Shown here: piece by piece, positions 46,103 through 54,711 of the stretch
Layout: every line of letters starts with the position of its first letter
Numbering within the stretch: position 1 is the stretch's first letter
NCBI RefSeq assembly: GCF_018390575.1
Contig: NZ_JAHBCJ010000006.1
Coordinates: 186,001-250,000 of the forward strand
From: Bhargavaea massiliensis
GTDB lineage: Bacteria > Bacillota > Bacilli > Bacillales_A > Planococcaceae
Direction of reading: 5' to 3'
DNA: 64,000 nucleotides
Notes under the pieces: model-generated
What the model was told of the DNA's origin: nothing
The model's input: the letters and a program-made list of their open reading frames with translations, nothing else
The model's database searches: none
Translations under genes and position numbers: made by a program

Positions 46103-46648
46103 ATGCTGTTTTGGATTCTGATCGGACTGGTCATCATTCAGCGCCTTGTCGAACTCCGCGTCGCGAAGCGCAATGAACAGAAACTCAAAAGCCGCGGGGC
46201 ATTCGAAGCGGGCGCTTCCCATTATCCGTACATGGTCGCGATGCATACAGGGTTCTTCATCTTCCTGATTGCGGAAGTTCTCCTGACAGACCGTTCCCTG
46301 TCTCCTGTATGGCCGGTGCTTCTTGCCATATTTCTAGCCATGCAGGTGATGCGGGTCTGGTGCCTTGCATCGCTGGGCGAATTCTGGAATACCAAAATCA
46401 TCATTCTCCCCGGCGCCAATGTCGTGAAGCGCGGCCCCTACAAATGGCTGCGCCATCCGAACTATGTCATCGTCACCACCGAGCTGCTCGTCTTGCCGCT
46501 TATCTTCCAAGCTTATCTCACCGCCATACTATTCATGGCCCTGAATGCATGGATGCTGTCTGTCCGGATCCCCGCGGAAGAACGCGCACTGCGGGAAGTA
46601 ACTGACTATACCGAACGGTTCGGCCCGGGAAACAGCCGGACATCCTGA
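46103..46648 (+). CDS. bpsB: Isoprenylcysteine-methyltransferase-fold alkylpyrone methyltransferase BpsB
   Basis: Integral membrane ICMT-family O-methyltransferase (YpbQ); in B. subtilis it methylates the alkylpyrones made by BpsA. Four to five hydrophobic helices are visible (MLFWILIGLVIIQRLVELRVA at the start, FFIFLIAEVLL, PVLLAIFLAMQVMRVWCLASLG). The SAM/His-Glu motif typical of the family is VKRGPYKWLRHPNYVIVTTELL (about residue 111). The start ATG 46103 is seven bases after AAGGAGG; an ATG six bases earlier is too close. Length 181 against 168 in B. subtilis. Confidence 0.9.
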   Translation: MLFWILIGLVIIQRLVELRVAKRNEQKLKSRGAFEAGASHYPYMVAMHTGFFIFLIAEVLLTDRSLSPVWPVLLAIFLAMQVMRVWCLASLGEFWNTKIIILPGANVVKRGPYKWLRHPNYVIVTTELLVLPLIFQAYLTAILFMALNAWMLSVRIPAEERALREVTDYTERFGPGNSRTS

Positions 46649-46654
46649 ATGGAC

Positions 46655-46672
46655 AAAAGCGCAAACGCCCCT
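46655..46672. repeat. Truncated copy of the Bacillaceae-type repeat
   Basis: AAAAGCGCAAACGCCCC resembles the left end of the repeat at 27091; the rest of that element is missing. Confidence 0.4.
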
Positions 46673-46678
46673 TAGAAA

Positions 46679-46716
46679 AACCGGACCGGAAAACGCCATC
46701 GTTTACCGGTCCGGTT
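46679..46716. terminator. Bidirectional terminator between bpsB and hutG
   Basis: AACCGGACCGG (46679-46689) pairs perfectly with CCGGTCCGGTT (46706-46716), between two convergent genes. Confidence 0.85.
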
Positions 46717-46719
46717 CGT

Positions 46720-47661
46720 TTAGATTTCGGGTGCCTTGCCGAGGAATGAGAGGATTGCCTCATTCGTCAGAGCCGCCCCAAGGCGCACAGTCCTGCCCCC
46801 CTCATCCACGTCAGGGTTGACTTCAGAAATATCAAAGGACCGGACAGCCGGATGGCTGCATGCGGCACGGATGATCGATCGGACCGACACCGGGTCAAGT
46901 CCGAACGGTGAAGGCGCACTGACGCCGGGTGCCGATGCCATGTCCAGCACATCCATGCACAGTGTCACGATTACTGCATCATATTGTCCGATAAAGGACT
47001 GGATCCTTCTGGACAGCTGGGCGGGATCAGACTGGCGGACCGTTTCTTCCGGCATATAGTCCACATCAAAATCTTGGGCCGTCTCAAACAGGGAAAGCGA
47101 ATTGCCGAAACGCTGGATGCCGAGAACGAAATAACCCGCATTCTGGTCTTCCTCAAGGATCTGCCGGAACATCGTGCCGGATGATGATTCCCCGTCATGC
47201 GGGCGCAGATCAAAATGCGCATCGATGTTGAGGATGCCGATGCTTGCTTCCGATCCGAGATGAAGTCTCAGGCCAAGGTAATGGCCGTAAAGGGTTTCGT
47301 GCCCGCCCCCTAGAATGACGGCGCGCGAGCCTTGCCCATAGGCTTCCGACACCTTTGCCGCCAGTTCGTCCTGCGCATCTTCCAGCCGGCTGTCCCCGCA
47401 CGACACATTTCCGTAATCACACAACGTCGCCTCATTACCATGCCAGGGCATCGGGGCCAATGCCGCGCGGATCGCATCCGGCGCCTTGGCCGCCCCCGGG
47501 CGGCCGTTGTTCCTTCGGACGCCTTCATCACAACAGAACCCGATCAGCGCTACATTTGCTTTGTCCGAGAAATCAGGCCCTCTTACGATCTGGTGATACT
47601 TGAACCTGTTCTGATCGGCGGACGACTCAACTGTCCCTTTCCATATTTCCTCCAACCCCAT
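46720..47661 (-). CDS. hutG: Formimidoylglutamase (ureohydrolase family)
   Basis: Binuclear-manganese ureohydrolase, best matched to HutG, which splits N-formimidoyl-L-glutamate to glutamate and formamide in histidine breakdown. Metal motifs are GGGHETLYG (about residue 124), NIDAHFDLRP (about 149) and CMDVLDMASAPGVSAP (about 240). The GVRRNNGRPGAAKAPDAIR loop (about 47) is characteristic. Length 313 fits. No other hut gene is nearby, so it is an orphan; agmatinase or arginase are less likely alternatives. ATG 47661 follows AGGAGGG. The nuclease gene ends 11 bp upstream. Confidence 0.85.
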   Translation of the reverse strand: MGLEEIWKGTVESSADQNRFKYHQIVRGPDFSDKANVALIGFCCDEGVRRNNGRPGAAKAPDAIRAALAPMPWHGNEATLCDYGNVSCGDSRLEDAQDELAAKVSEAYGQGSRAVILGGGHETLYGHYLGLRLHLGSEASIGILNIDAHFDLRPHDGESSSGTMFRQILEEDQNAGYFVLGIQRFGNSLSLFETAQDFDVDYMPEETVRQSDPAQLSRRIQSFIGQYDAVIVTLCMDVLDMASAPGVSAPSPFGLDPVSVRSIIRAACSHPAVRSFDISEVNPDVDEGGRTVRLGAALTNEAILSFLGKAPEI

Positions 47662-47672
47662 ATCCGTCCCTC

Positions 47673-48446
47673 CTATGAAGCTTCACAGGCCATCCCGTCG
47701 CGGTCTCCGTCGAGCCGCTCCGAATAAGCCGGGTGACCCCTCTTCACGCCATCCGGATGAACCGCGCGGAGCTCCTTGCAATTGGCGAACGGGCCCGCCT
47801 GATCCGCTTCTTCCCGGTTCTTACCGGCCTGTTCCGCTTTTCCAGCGTCAAAACCCCGATCGGTCGCATAGTCCTCGATCGACCAGATTCCGATTCCCTT
47901 ATCCTTTGCCCTATTCTCTGCCTGTTCAAAACGTTCGAGATGGCGGATGCTCGGCGGATAGACATATCCGACCCGGGCAAGTCCCTCCTCAAGCAGCTTT
48001 TCCTGTATGCTTTCTCCGTCTACATACACGTATGCAAGGAGTCGGCCGTACTTGTCGGTGCGCTGCCCGATATCGAACTCGATGGCGACCTCGCCATTCG
48101 CCAGAAGCTCCCGGTTCCGATCCTTCGCCCGTTCGCCGAACGGCTGCTTTCCAAGCTGGGGATGGTTCGTCTCCGGCGTATCAATCAGCAGGTACCTGAC
48201 ATTCTGTTCTTTTCCCTCATAGCGGATTTTGATTGTGTCCCCGTCAATCGTCCGCACAAGTTCCACAGGAACCAATCCTTCCGCAGGGGCATCCGCGGGG
48301 ATCTGTTCACCTGTTTTTGTCGGGCTGTCCCGGCCGCTTTCCTCTTCCGGAATTTCCGTAAGAAAATAGATGATTGCAATCAGCAGGAGAACGGCAATGG
48401 CTCCCGCAGGGCTTTTCCACTTGCCGCACGGTTTTCTCCTGACCAT
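47673..48446 (-). CDS. Secreted or membrane-anchored thermonuclease with C-terminal excalibur domain
   Basis: Staphylococcal-nuclease-fold enzyme predicted to degrade DNA/RNA outside the cell. An N-terminal hydrophobic segment (AIAVLLLIAIIYFLTEI, residues 15-31) acts as a signal anchor. The SNase domain spans about 57-180, with catalytic-type residues in RTIDGDTIKI, RYLLIDTPETNHP and the basic QRTDKYGRLLAYVYVDG. The last about 38 residues are an excalibur Ca-binding module (NCKELRAVHPDG and LDGDRDGMACE). The start ATG 48446 follows AAGGAGC; a GTG sits one codon earlier. It is in the same direction as hutG. Confidence 0.9.
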   Translation of the reverse strand: MVRRKPCGKWKSPAGAIAVLLLIAIIYFLTEIPEEESGRDSPTKTGEQIPADAPAEGLVPVELVRTIDGDTIKIRYEGKEQNVRYLLIDTPETNHPQLGKQPFGERAKDRNRELLANGEVAIEFDIGQRTDKYGRLLAYVYVDGESIQEKLLEEGLARVGYVYPPSIRHLERFEQAENRAKDKGIGIWSIEDYATDRGFDAGKAEQAGKNREEADQAGPFANCKELRAVHPDGVKRGHPAYSERLDGDRDGMACEAS

Positions 48447-48551
48447 CACACCACGCTCCTTCCGGCCTTTATTGTATCGGCTGGCACCTTCGCCGACAAC
48501 GAGTAACGCGGCACCCTGTCAGGCGCCGCGCTACGCTGGTCGTGGCGAGCT

Positions 48552-50599
48552 TCAGAACTTTCTGTCGTGATGTTTATACTGGGCAAAAGAGTCAACAAGT
48601 GCATGGCCAAAGTCTCCGCGGCCGCTCTCCATAATGACACCCGGCCCTTCTTTGGCCATCGACTGGGCAAAGAGGTCTTTGCCGCCTGCCGTCACACCGA
48701 TCGTCTTGTAGTGCTTAAACGTGTCATTGATGAATTCTGAAGCATCCATCTTGAACTTCGCCGCGTTTTCACCTGTTCCGCCTGCGATGATGATGCCGTC
48801 ATAAAGCACCGCATGGGTCGTCGTGAACGTGTGGTTCGCCTCGGCCCTGTAACCGTCCTGGCCTTTGATGGTGCCCTGGCGTTCGCTGATGAAGTCCGCG
48901 GTGATTCCGGCTTCCTTCAGCTTGTCCAACACATCTCCGAGGCTGTTGCCGTCAAAGCCTTCGCCCACGATAATGCCCGCCCGGCGGGTCTCCGGTTTCC
49001 TTACGGTGTTCGACATACTCACCGCTGGAGATTTCTTGTTGTATTTTACATGGCTTTCCTTCGGCGGATTGGCATTGATTTTCTTGGCTACTGCGGTCAT
49101 CAGACCCTGGTCCACTTTGGCGAACATATCCACGACACCCTGTCGGATCTCCTGGTTATTCACCTTCCCGACCTCGAAGCTGAAAGCCTCGATGATATGG
49201 TTTTTCTCGAAATCCGCCAGGCTGTTCCAGAACATGCGGGCCTGCGAGAAGTGGTCCTTGAACGACTCGCTTCTGGCGCGGACTTTCCGGCCTTCCACTT
49301 TCTCCTGATAGTGGACATAACCGCCTTCTTCCTCAGATGCCGGCGCAGGCGTACCATCCGCCAAGGAGTTCTTGTTATAAGCCACCTTGCCGACATTGAT
49401 GGTCTGCCGGTGATAGCCGTCCCGCTGGTTGTTATGGAACGGGCAGACCGGGCGGTTGATCGGGATCTCATGGAAGTTCGGGCCGCCGAGCCGGATCAGC
49501 TGCGTATCCGTGTAGGAAAAGAGACGTCCCTGAAGAAGGGGTCATTTGAAAAATCGATGCCCGGCACGACATGGCCCGGATGGAACGCGACCTGCTCTGT
49601 TTCCGAGAAGTAATTGTCGACATTCCGGTTGAGCGTCATCTTCCCGATGACCTTGACCGGAATTTCCTCTTCAGGCCAGAATTTCGTGGCATCGAGAATG
49701 TCGAAGTCGAACTTGAATTCATCTTTTTCGTCGATGATCTGGACTCCCAGTTCGAATTCCGGATAATTCCCCATCTCGATATTCATCCAAAGGTCCCGGC
49801 GGTTAAAGTCCGGGTCATTTCCTGATACCTTTTGTGCCTCATCCCATTCAAACGAGTGAAGGCCGAGAACCGGAATCCATTTAAACCGGACAAACCGGGA
49901 TTTGCCCTCCGCATTGACGAAGCGGAATGTATTGATGCTGAAGCCTTCCATCATGCGGAAGCTTCTCGGCAGGGCCCTCGGGCTCATCAGCCACATGACC
50001 TGGTTGGCCGTCTCCTGGTTGTTGATGACGAAATCCCAGAAGGTGTCATGGGCACCGGTCGCCTGCGGGATCTCATTATGCGGCTCCGGTTTGATGGAGT
50101 GCACCAGATCCGGGAACTTGATGCCATCCTGGATAAAGAAGATGGGCATATTGTTGCTCACCAAATCATAGTTCCCCTCGTCGGTATAGAACTTCGTCGC
50201 AAACCCGCGGACATCACGGGGGATATCCGTGGACCCCTTCTGCCCGACAACTGTCGAGAAGCGGACGAACACCGGAGTTTTCTTGCCTTTTTCAGAAAGG
50301 AAACCCGCTTTCGTGTATTTCTCCATCGACTGGTAGGCCTCGAACTCCCCATGTGCCGCAAACCCTCTCGCATGGACAACACGTTCCGGAACCCGCTCAT
50401 GGTCGAAATGGGTCATCTTCTCCCTGAAGTGGAAATCTTCCATGAGCGTGGGCCCCCGTTCACCCGCTGTGAGGGAGTGTTCGTCCTCCGCCATCTTCAG
50501 GCCCTGGTTGGTCGTGAGTTTCTTGTTCCGGTCGTCGGTCCTGAACTGGTCCAACTGAAGGTCCTTGCTGGTCCGTTTTCCCTGTTGCCGTTTATCCAT
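48552..50599 (-). pseudogene. katE: Large-subunit clade 2 catalase, interrupted by a one-base frameshift
   Basis: Haem catalase of the KatE/HPII type with a C-terminal DJ-1/PfpI-like domain; restored length would be about 682 residues (B. subtilis KatE 686). The first frame (50599 to 49496) contains the distal His region [20 protein letters not shown] and the haem pocket, and runs into SFPTRIRS and a stop. The second frame continues exactly where homology predicts ([14 protein letters not shown], then the proximal-side IPINRPVCPFHNNQRDGYHR and the DJ-1 domain to 48552). One missing C in the run at plus 49538-49541 (GGGG on the plus strand) explains everything. This could be a real mutation or an assembly error. 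A sigma-B promoter precedes it; ATG 50599 follows GGAGGATC. Confidence 0.9.
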
Positions 50600-50633
50600 T
50601 ATGATCCTCCTTCTCTAGCGCTCTGCTTCACTC

Positions 50634-50658
50634 TTTCCCTAGAAGAAAATCGATAAAC
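50634..50658 (-). promoter_or_regulatory. Sigma-B promoter of katE
   Basis: On the minus strand GTTTAT (50658-50653) and GGGAAA (50639-50634) are 13 bases apart. katE is sigma-B-dependent in B. subtilis. Confidence 0.65.
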
Positions 50659-50676
50659 TGGATGAGTACTGGCAAT

Positions 50677-51033
50677 TTATGAAGCTACATATATAAACGG
50701 AATCATATAAAAAATAATTCCGAGGACCAGTGTCGACAGGGCATACAGGACTGAAGCGGTACGGCGCCCCTCCTGCCACATAACAAGGGTTTCTGCATGC
50801 CATGTGGAAAAGGTGGTCAGGGCACCCAGAATACCGTATACGACAAAGGCGTGTGCCGGGCTTCCTGCTGCCAGACCGGAGAAGATTCCCGCCAGGAAAG
50901 CACCGGCCATATTGACGGCAAACGTGCCGGCAGGAAATTCCCGTTCACGATTCAGCTTTGCACTTATGAAATACCGGAGGACGGAGCCGATCATCCCGCC
51001 GGCCGCAACGGTCAGCCAGCCGAGCATGGTCAT
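50677..51033 (-). CDS. crcB: Fluoride channel CrcB/Fluc, second copy
   Basis: Four-helix dual-topology-type fluoride channel subunit that exports F- passively. Visible are the GGMIGSVLRYFIS start, the invariant NxxGAFLxG-like NMAGAFLAGIFSG (about residue 40), and the filter region GILGALTTFSTWHAETL (about 66), with the Phe/Thr/Ser track. Length 118. Its ATG (51033) overlaps the stop of the first crcB as ATGA, so the two are coupled. Tandem crcB pairs in Gram-positives usually form heterodimers. A longer in-frame start has no homology. Confidence 0.92.
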   Translation of the reverse strand: MTMLGWLTVAAGGMIGSVLRYFISAKLNREREFPAGTFAVNMAGAFLAGIFSGLAAGSPAHAFVVYGILGALTTFSTWHAETLVMWQEGRRTASVLYALSTLVLGIIFYMIPFIYVAS

Positions 51034-51404
51034 GACTTTCCTCTTCCCGCTCCGGCCCACAGTCCTGCGAGACCGGAAAGCAGTCCGCCGCCTACCGATA
51101 GAACGGCATAAAGGAAAGCAGGACCCCACCGACCGTCAGCCATCATGCCGCCCAGTTCAGAGCTGAGTGCGGAAAACGTCGTGAACGAGCCGAGAAACCC
51201 TGTATGTACGGCGGCTTTCCACGGCTGCTTAAAGGGAGCGGCTGCAATGAGCGCGCAAAGGACGAATGCGCCCGATAAATTTACGGCAAGTGTCGCATAG
51301 GGAAAGATGCCGTCATGTCCGAACGTCTGCGATATGGCTGTTCTCGAAACGGCGCCCGCCATACCGGCGAGTCCGACTGCCACCCATTCCTTCATCCGAC
51401 TCAT
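51030..51404 (-). CDS. crcB: Fluoride channel CrcB/Fluc, first copy
   Basis: Partner subunit of the adjacent CrcB. Features are GMAGAVSRTAIS at the start, NLSGAFVLCALIA (about residue 43) with the conserved Asn, and GFLGSFTTFSALSSELGGMM (about 69). Length 124. ATG 51404 overlaps the helicase stop (ATGA) and has GAGG seven bases upstream, so translation appears coupled to the helicase. I see no fluoride riboswitch anywhere before this gene; fluoride control would have to act before the helicase gene or be absent. Confidence 0.92.
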   Translation of the reverse strand: MSRMKEWVAVGLAGMAGAVSRTAISQTFGHDGIFPYATLAVNLSGAFVLCALIAAAPFKQPWKAAVHTGFLGSFTTFSALSSELGGMMADGRWGPAFLYAVLSVGGGLLSGLAGLWAGAGRGKS

Positions 51405-53554
51405 CCCCTTTCCTCGAGCAGCCCCTTACTGATGCACATGCCAAGGTCCAGCTCTTTCTGCTGTTTCGCGAACCTGATGAGGACCCGGTCTCCCCTGAGT
51501 TCCTCCACCTCTCCGTTGCCGAACACTTTATGACGGACCTTCACTCCCGGTGAAAGCACCCCGCTATCGGAAATGGCATCGGGGTCAGGGATCACCGCTG
51601 TCCGCTTGCGGACGGATTTTCCGGGATTCTCCGGTATTTCTCCCACCGGGCGGCCGATCGCCTGCAGTCCCCTGACTTCGCTGATGAAACGGGATTCAGT
51701 CAGATCTTTCCCGTTGTCCGTGGAATAGTTGATCAGTTCCAGCCGCTCTTTGGCCCGTGTCATCCCGACATAAAACAGCCTCCTGGCTTCTTCCATCATG
51801 TCCGGGTCCTTCAGGTCCTCTGAAGCCGGAATGGTACCTTCATTCAGATCGACCATGAAAACGTGTCTGAATTCGAGCCCTTTGGCACTGTGAAAAGTCG
51901 ACAGCGTGACCGCACCTTCCTGAGGTTTCCGTTTGGCTTCCGTAACGGCCGCTTTCAGTTCGGAAAGTTTTTCGGCAAAGGCGGTCATCGTCCGCAGTGG
52001 CGCCGCGATGACCGTGAGCGTATCCAGCATGCCGGTCAGCGTATCGATGCGGTAGCCGAACTTTTCCGAGCGGCTTTTCAGGGAAGCTTCATACCCCAGA
52101 TTGTCCCGGACAGTCCGGATGACATCTGCGGGACGTCTATCCTTGAGCCCATCATAGATCGACCGGTAGGAAGCCAGTTTTCGCCGCTGGTCATCGTTCA
52201 GGTTGGCTTGTGAGCGCGCAAAAGCGTCGAAGACATTCCCTTCCGGACCGCTCCTGACGAATGTCTCCACCGCGGAGCGGCTGATGAACAGATCCATCTT
52301 GAGCGCGACCCTGGCGAACAGATCTTTCCTCTCCGGCAGAAAAGCGAGCCTCATGAAGTTCAGGAGGTCTTCCACGACCCAGTGGTCGAAAAACCGGTCG
52401 TCGGCATCCTTCATATAAAAGGGGATGCCACGGCGGTGCAGTTCGGAGACAAAAGCGGTCGATGAGGAATTGTTGCGGAAAAGCACCGCCGCCTCTCCCG
52501 GATTTTCCATCGCCAGCAGTTCGTAGATGACATAGCGGACCTGCTCATCGCGGTCATGGAACCTCTTCAGGTTCACGGGCCCGCCACTGCCGTTTACCGG
52601 AACCATCCCTTTCTCGTAGCGCTCTTTGTTGCGCTTGATGAAACCGGCGGCCGTCTGGACGATTTCCGATGATGACCGATAATTCGTCTCCATCATGAGA
52701 ACCTCGGCCTGCGGATAGTGGTTCCGGAAGTCCAGCAAGTATTGCGGGTCCGCTCCGCGCCAAGTGTAGATGGATTGGTCGTCATCGGCAACGGCACAGA
52801 GGTTGCCGTGCCGGCGGACCAGATGTTCCACGATCCGGTGCTGGGCAAGTGACGTATCCTGGCTTTCATCGGTGATCACGTAATCGAAACGGTCCTGCAT
52901 CCTCATGCACAGGTCGGGATCCGTGCGCAGCGCCTCCTCCGCAATCGTCAGCATATCATCAAAATCCAGCAGCAGCAGCCGGCGGCTTCGCTTGTGGGAC
53001 TCATATTTCTGCAGGATCTCCCCTGCCCTCTCGACGGGTCCCTTGAGGCCTGTCCATTCTTCCTGCGGGATGAGCCGGTTCTTCACAAAACTGGCGAATG
53101 TCCCGACCGACTTCAGTTCATCTTCTGTCGGGTCTTCCCCGGCAACTTCACGGAAACTCCGTTTCAGGAGGACCGGCTTCGGAGGGACCTCGTCCGTCTT
53201 GCCCTCTATCAGCGCCCAATCGATGCCCATGTGGTCGAGGTGGCGGCGGACAACATCCAGCGCCAGGCTGTGGATGGTGGAGAATGCCGGCGGCTGCAGT
53301 CCCGGGAACAGCTTTGTAAATCGGTCGCGCATATCGGTTGCGGCAGCCTTGCTGAACGTGATCGGCTTGATGCGCGCCGGGGAAATCCCCTTTTCCGCGA
53401 TCATGTAACCGATCCGCATGATCATCGTTGTCGTCTTTCCCGAGCCCGGGCACGCCAACACGAGCAGAGGACCGTCCGTTTTCAGAACAACCTGCTTCTG
53501 CACGTCATTCAGCATCACACCTGTATCCGAATGCTTACGCTCGAAAAAGTCCAT
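51401..53554 (-). CDS. UvrD/PcrA-like superfamily 1A DNA helicase
   Basis: ATP-dependent 3'-5' helicase. Motifs run in order: Q-motif and Walker A in LNDVQKQVV and VLACPGSGKTTTM (about residue 30), motif Ia ITFSKAAATDMRDRF, motif II DYVITDESQDTS (about 215), motif III NLCAVADDDQSIYTWRGA (about 237), motif IV METNYRSSSEIV, motif V STFHSAKGLEFRHVFMVDL (about 552) and motif VI RRLFYVGMTRAKERL (about 590). The C-terminus (VRHKVFGNGEVEEL) is a Tudor-like tail as in PcrA. ATG 53554 gives 717 residues; a few in-frame residues upstream are possible. It is shorter than PcrA, so a paralogue. It runs into crcB with a 4-bp overlap. Confidence 0.9.
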   Translation of the reverse strand: MDFFERKHSDTGVMLNDVQKQVVLKTDGPLLVLACPGSGKTTTMIMRIGYMIAEKGISPARIKPITFSKAAATDMRDRFTKLFPGLQPPAFSTIHSLALDVVRRHLDHMGIDWALIEGKTDEVPPKPVLLKRSFREVAGEDPTEDELKSVGTFASFVKNRLIPQEEWTGLKGPVERAGEILQKYESHKRSRRLLLLDFDDMLTIAEEALRTDPDLCMRMQDRFDYVITDESQDTSLAQHRIVEHLVRRHGNLCAVADDDQSIYTWRGADPQYLLDFRNHYPQAEVLMMETNYRSSSEIVQTAAGFIKRNKERYEKGMVPVNGSGGPVNLKRFHDRDEQVRYVIYELLAMENPGEAAVLFRNNSSSTAFVSELHRRGIPFYMKDADDRFFDHWVVEDLLNFMRLAFLPERKDLFARVALKMDLFISRSAVETFVRSGPEGNVFDAFARSQANLNDDQRRKLASYRSIYDGLKDRRPADVIRTVRDNLGYEASLKSRSEKFGYRIDTLTGMLDTLTVIAAPLRTMTAFAEKLSELKAAVTEAKRKPQEGAVTLSTFHSAKGLEFRHVFMVDLNEGTIPASEDLKDPDMMEEARRLFYVGMTRAKERLELINYSTDNGKDLTESRFISEVRGLQAIGRPVGEIPENPGKSVRKRTAVIPDPDAISDSGVLSPGVKVRHKVFGNGEVEELRGDRVLIRFAKQQKELDLGMCISKGLLEERG

Positions 53555-53604
53555 TGTATGTATCCATTCCTTCCATCTTTCGCGTCCATCCATTCTAATC
53601 AAAA

Positions 53605-53633
53605 AAAGAAGGGCCGCGCAATGCCGCGGCCCT
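53605..53633 (-). terminator. Terminator of the small stress protein gene
   Basis: AGGGCCGCG (53610-53618) pairs with CGCGGCCCT (53625-53633); the minus strand then has TCTTTTTTT. Confidence 0.85.
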
Positions 53634-53637
53634 GTCT

Positions 53638-53874
53638 TTATTCACCTGTTTCAAGTTTGTCCCGTGCGTCGAACCCGCCGTCCCCGTCCGTATATTCCGT
53701 AGCGGCCACCTGGTCCGTCTTCCGTGCCTTGTCAGAATAGGCGCTGCCGGGCTGGCCGGTCATCGAGCCGCCGGACTTTCTGGAGATGAATTCCTGCTGC
53801 TCTTGGCTTTTGTTCATTGCTTCCGCAGATGACTTGGCCGTCTGCTCGGACGTTCTGCTGTTGTTCTGTGTCAA
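53638..53874 (-). CDS. Small hydrophilic protein under a sigma-B promoter
   Basis: I do not recognise the family. The 78 residues are almost all polar (Gln, Ser, Lys, Asp, Glu), with no hydrophobic core or membrane segment, so the protein is probably disordered; segments include QEQQEFISRKSGG and TEYTDGDGGFDARDKL. The start is TTG at 53874 with AAGGAGGG six bases before it, an excellent ribosome site. A near-perfect sigma-B -10 (GGGTAT) lies 39 bp upstream and a strong terminator follows, so it is a stand-alone stress-induced gene. This makes it a real gene despite its size. Confidence 0.8.
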   Translation of the reverse strand: MTQNNSRTSEQTAKSSAEAMNKSQEQQEFISRKSGGSMTGQPGSAYSDKARKTDQVAATEYTDGDGGFDARDKLETGE

Positions 53875-53912
53875 GGGAGTCCCTCCTTTGGTTGTTCGGG
53901 TCTGCCCTTACT

Positions 53913-53937
53913 ATACCCACCAATCCCCGCTCTCAAC
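53913..53937 (-). promoter_or_regulatory. Sigma-B promoter of the small hydrophilic protein gene
   Basis: On the minus strand GTTGAG (53937-53932) and GGGTAT (53918-53913) are 13 bases apart; the -10 is a perfect sigma-B match. Confidence 0.75.
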
Positions 53938-54023
53938 CGGGGCAATCGCTCTGCCCCCCTGATGAAAAAGAAACGCGCATCTTCCTGCGGCCACTCTGCA
54001 ATAATCATGGATCCGGGGTATGG

Positions 54024-54692
54024 TTATTCCTCATTTCCATGCTCATCGACCCATCCATCAATCACCCGCTCAACCGCCAGTACCGGAACGCTCAGTGACA
54101 GAGTGCTCCACGGATGGGTTCCGACATTGATTCCGATCACTTCACCTGTTTCCGGCCGGATGACGGGGCTGCCGCTCATTCCGGGATCCAAGTCTGTGTT
54201 TGCAATCATGAATTCACTAAAGACTGCATCCTTCCCGTCGAAACCGGCTGTCGCGTGAAGTTGCTGGATGACCCCTTCCCTGATGACAAATGGATGGTCT
54301 TCCGTCCAGCTTACCGACATGACCGGCTCCATCCGTTCTGCACGCCGCACGGACAGCACAAGCGGCTCTCCTCCGGGATAATCACGGATTCGAAGAAGAG
54401 CCAAGTCAAGGAACCGGTTTGTCTCCAACACCTCTCCGGAGAAAAGCTCCCCACCGAAGGTCGTCAGCTCCTGCACGGCTAACGTTCCAACGACATGCTG
54501 GTTTGTCAGTACGAGTCCGGATTCTTCAATCAGAAAACCGGTACCCGCACCTTCTTCATTTTCAATCAAAAACACCTGACTGGTGAGTGTCTCGTCCCTC
54601 AGCCCCAGTGTTCCTGTCGCAGGATCGCCCACCGCAAAAACCAAGATGGCCATGATTCCTTTCACAGCCATCCGCGTCATCGCTTCTTTCAT
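54024..54692 (-). CDS. Membrane-anchored or secreted trypsin-like serine protease
   Basis: HtrA-like chymotrypsin-fold protease lacking a PDZ domain. After a hydrophobic signal/anchor (MAVKGIMAILVFAV, about residues 8-21), the catalytic triad is clear: His in GLVLTNQHVVG (about 75), Asp in NRFLDLALLRI (about 106) and Ser in TDLDPGMSGSPVI (about 176), followed by GEVIGINVGTH. Length 222. ATG 54692 has GAGGGGG and AAGGAA upstream; an in-frame extension to 54815 has no homology. It follows the hydrolase gene in the same direction by 19 bp. Target proteins are unknown. Confidence 0.88.
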   Translation of the reverse strand: MKEAMTRMAVKGIMAILVFAVGDPATGTLGLRDETLTSQVFLIENEEGAGTGFLIEESGLVLTNQHVVGTLAVQELTTFGGELFSGEVLETNRFLDLALLRIRDYPGGEPLVLSVRRAERMEPVMSVSWTEDHPFVIREGVIQQLHATAGFDGKDAVFSEFMIANTDLDPGMSGSPVIRPETGEVIGINVGTHPWSTLSLSVPVLAVERVIDGWVDEHGNEE

Positions 54693-54711
54693 TTCCTTCC
54701 CCCTCGTGAAG

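Noticed and set aside
53555-53604. Fluoride riboswitch in front of the helicase-crcB unit
   Set aside because: The upstream gap is short and contains no crcB-motif structure that I can recognise.
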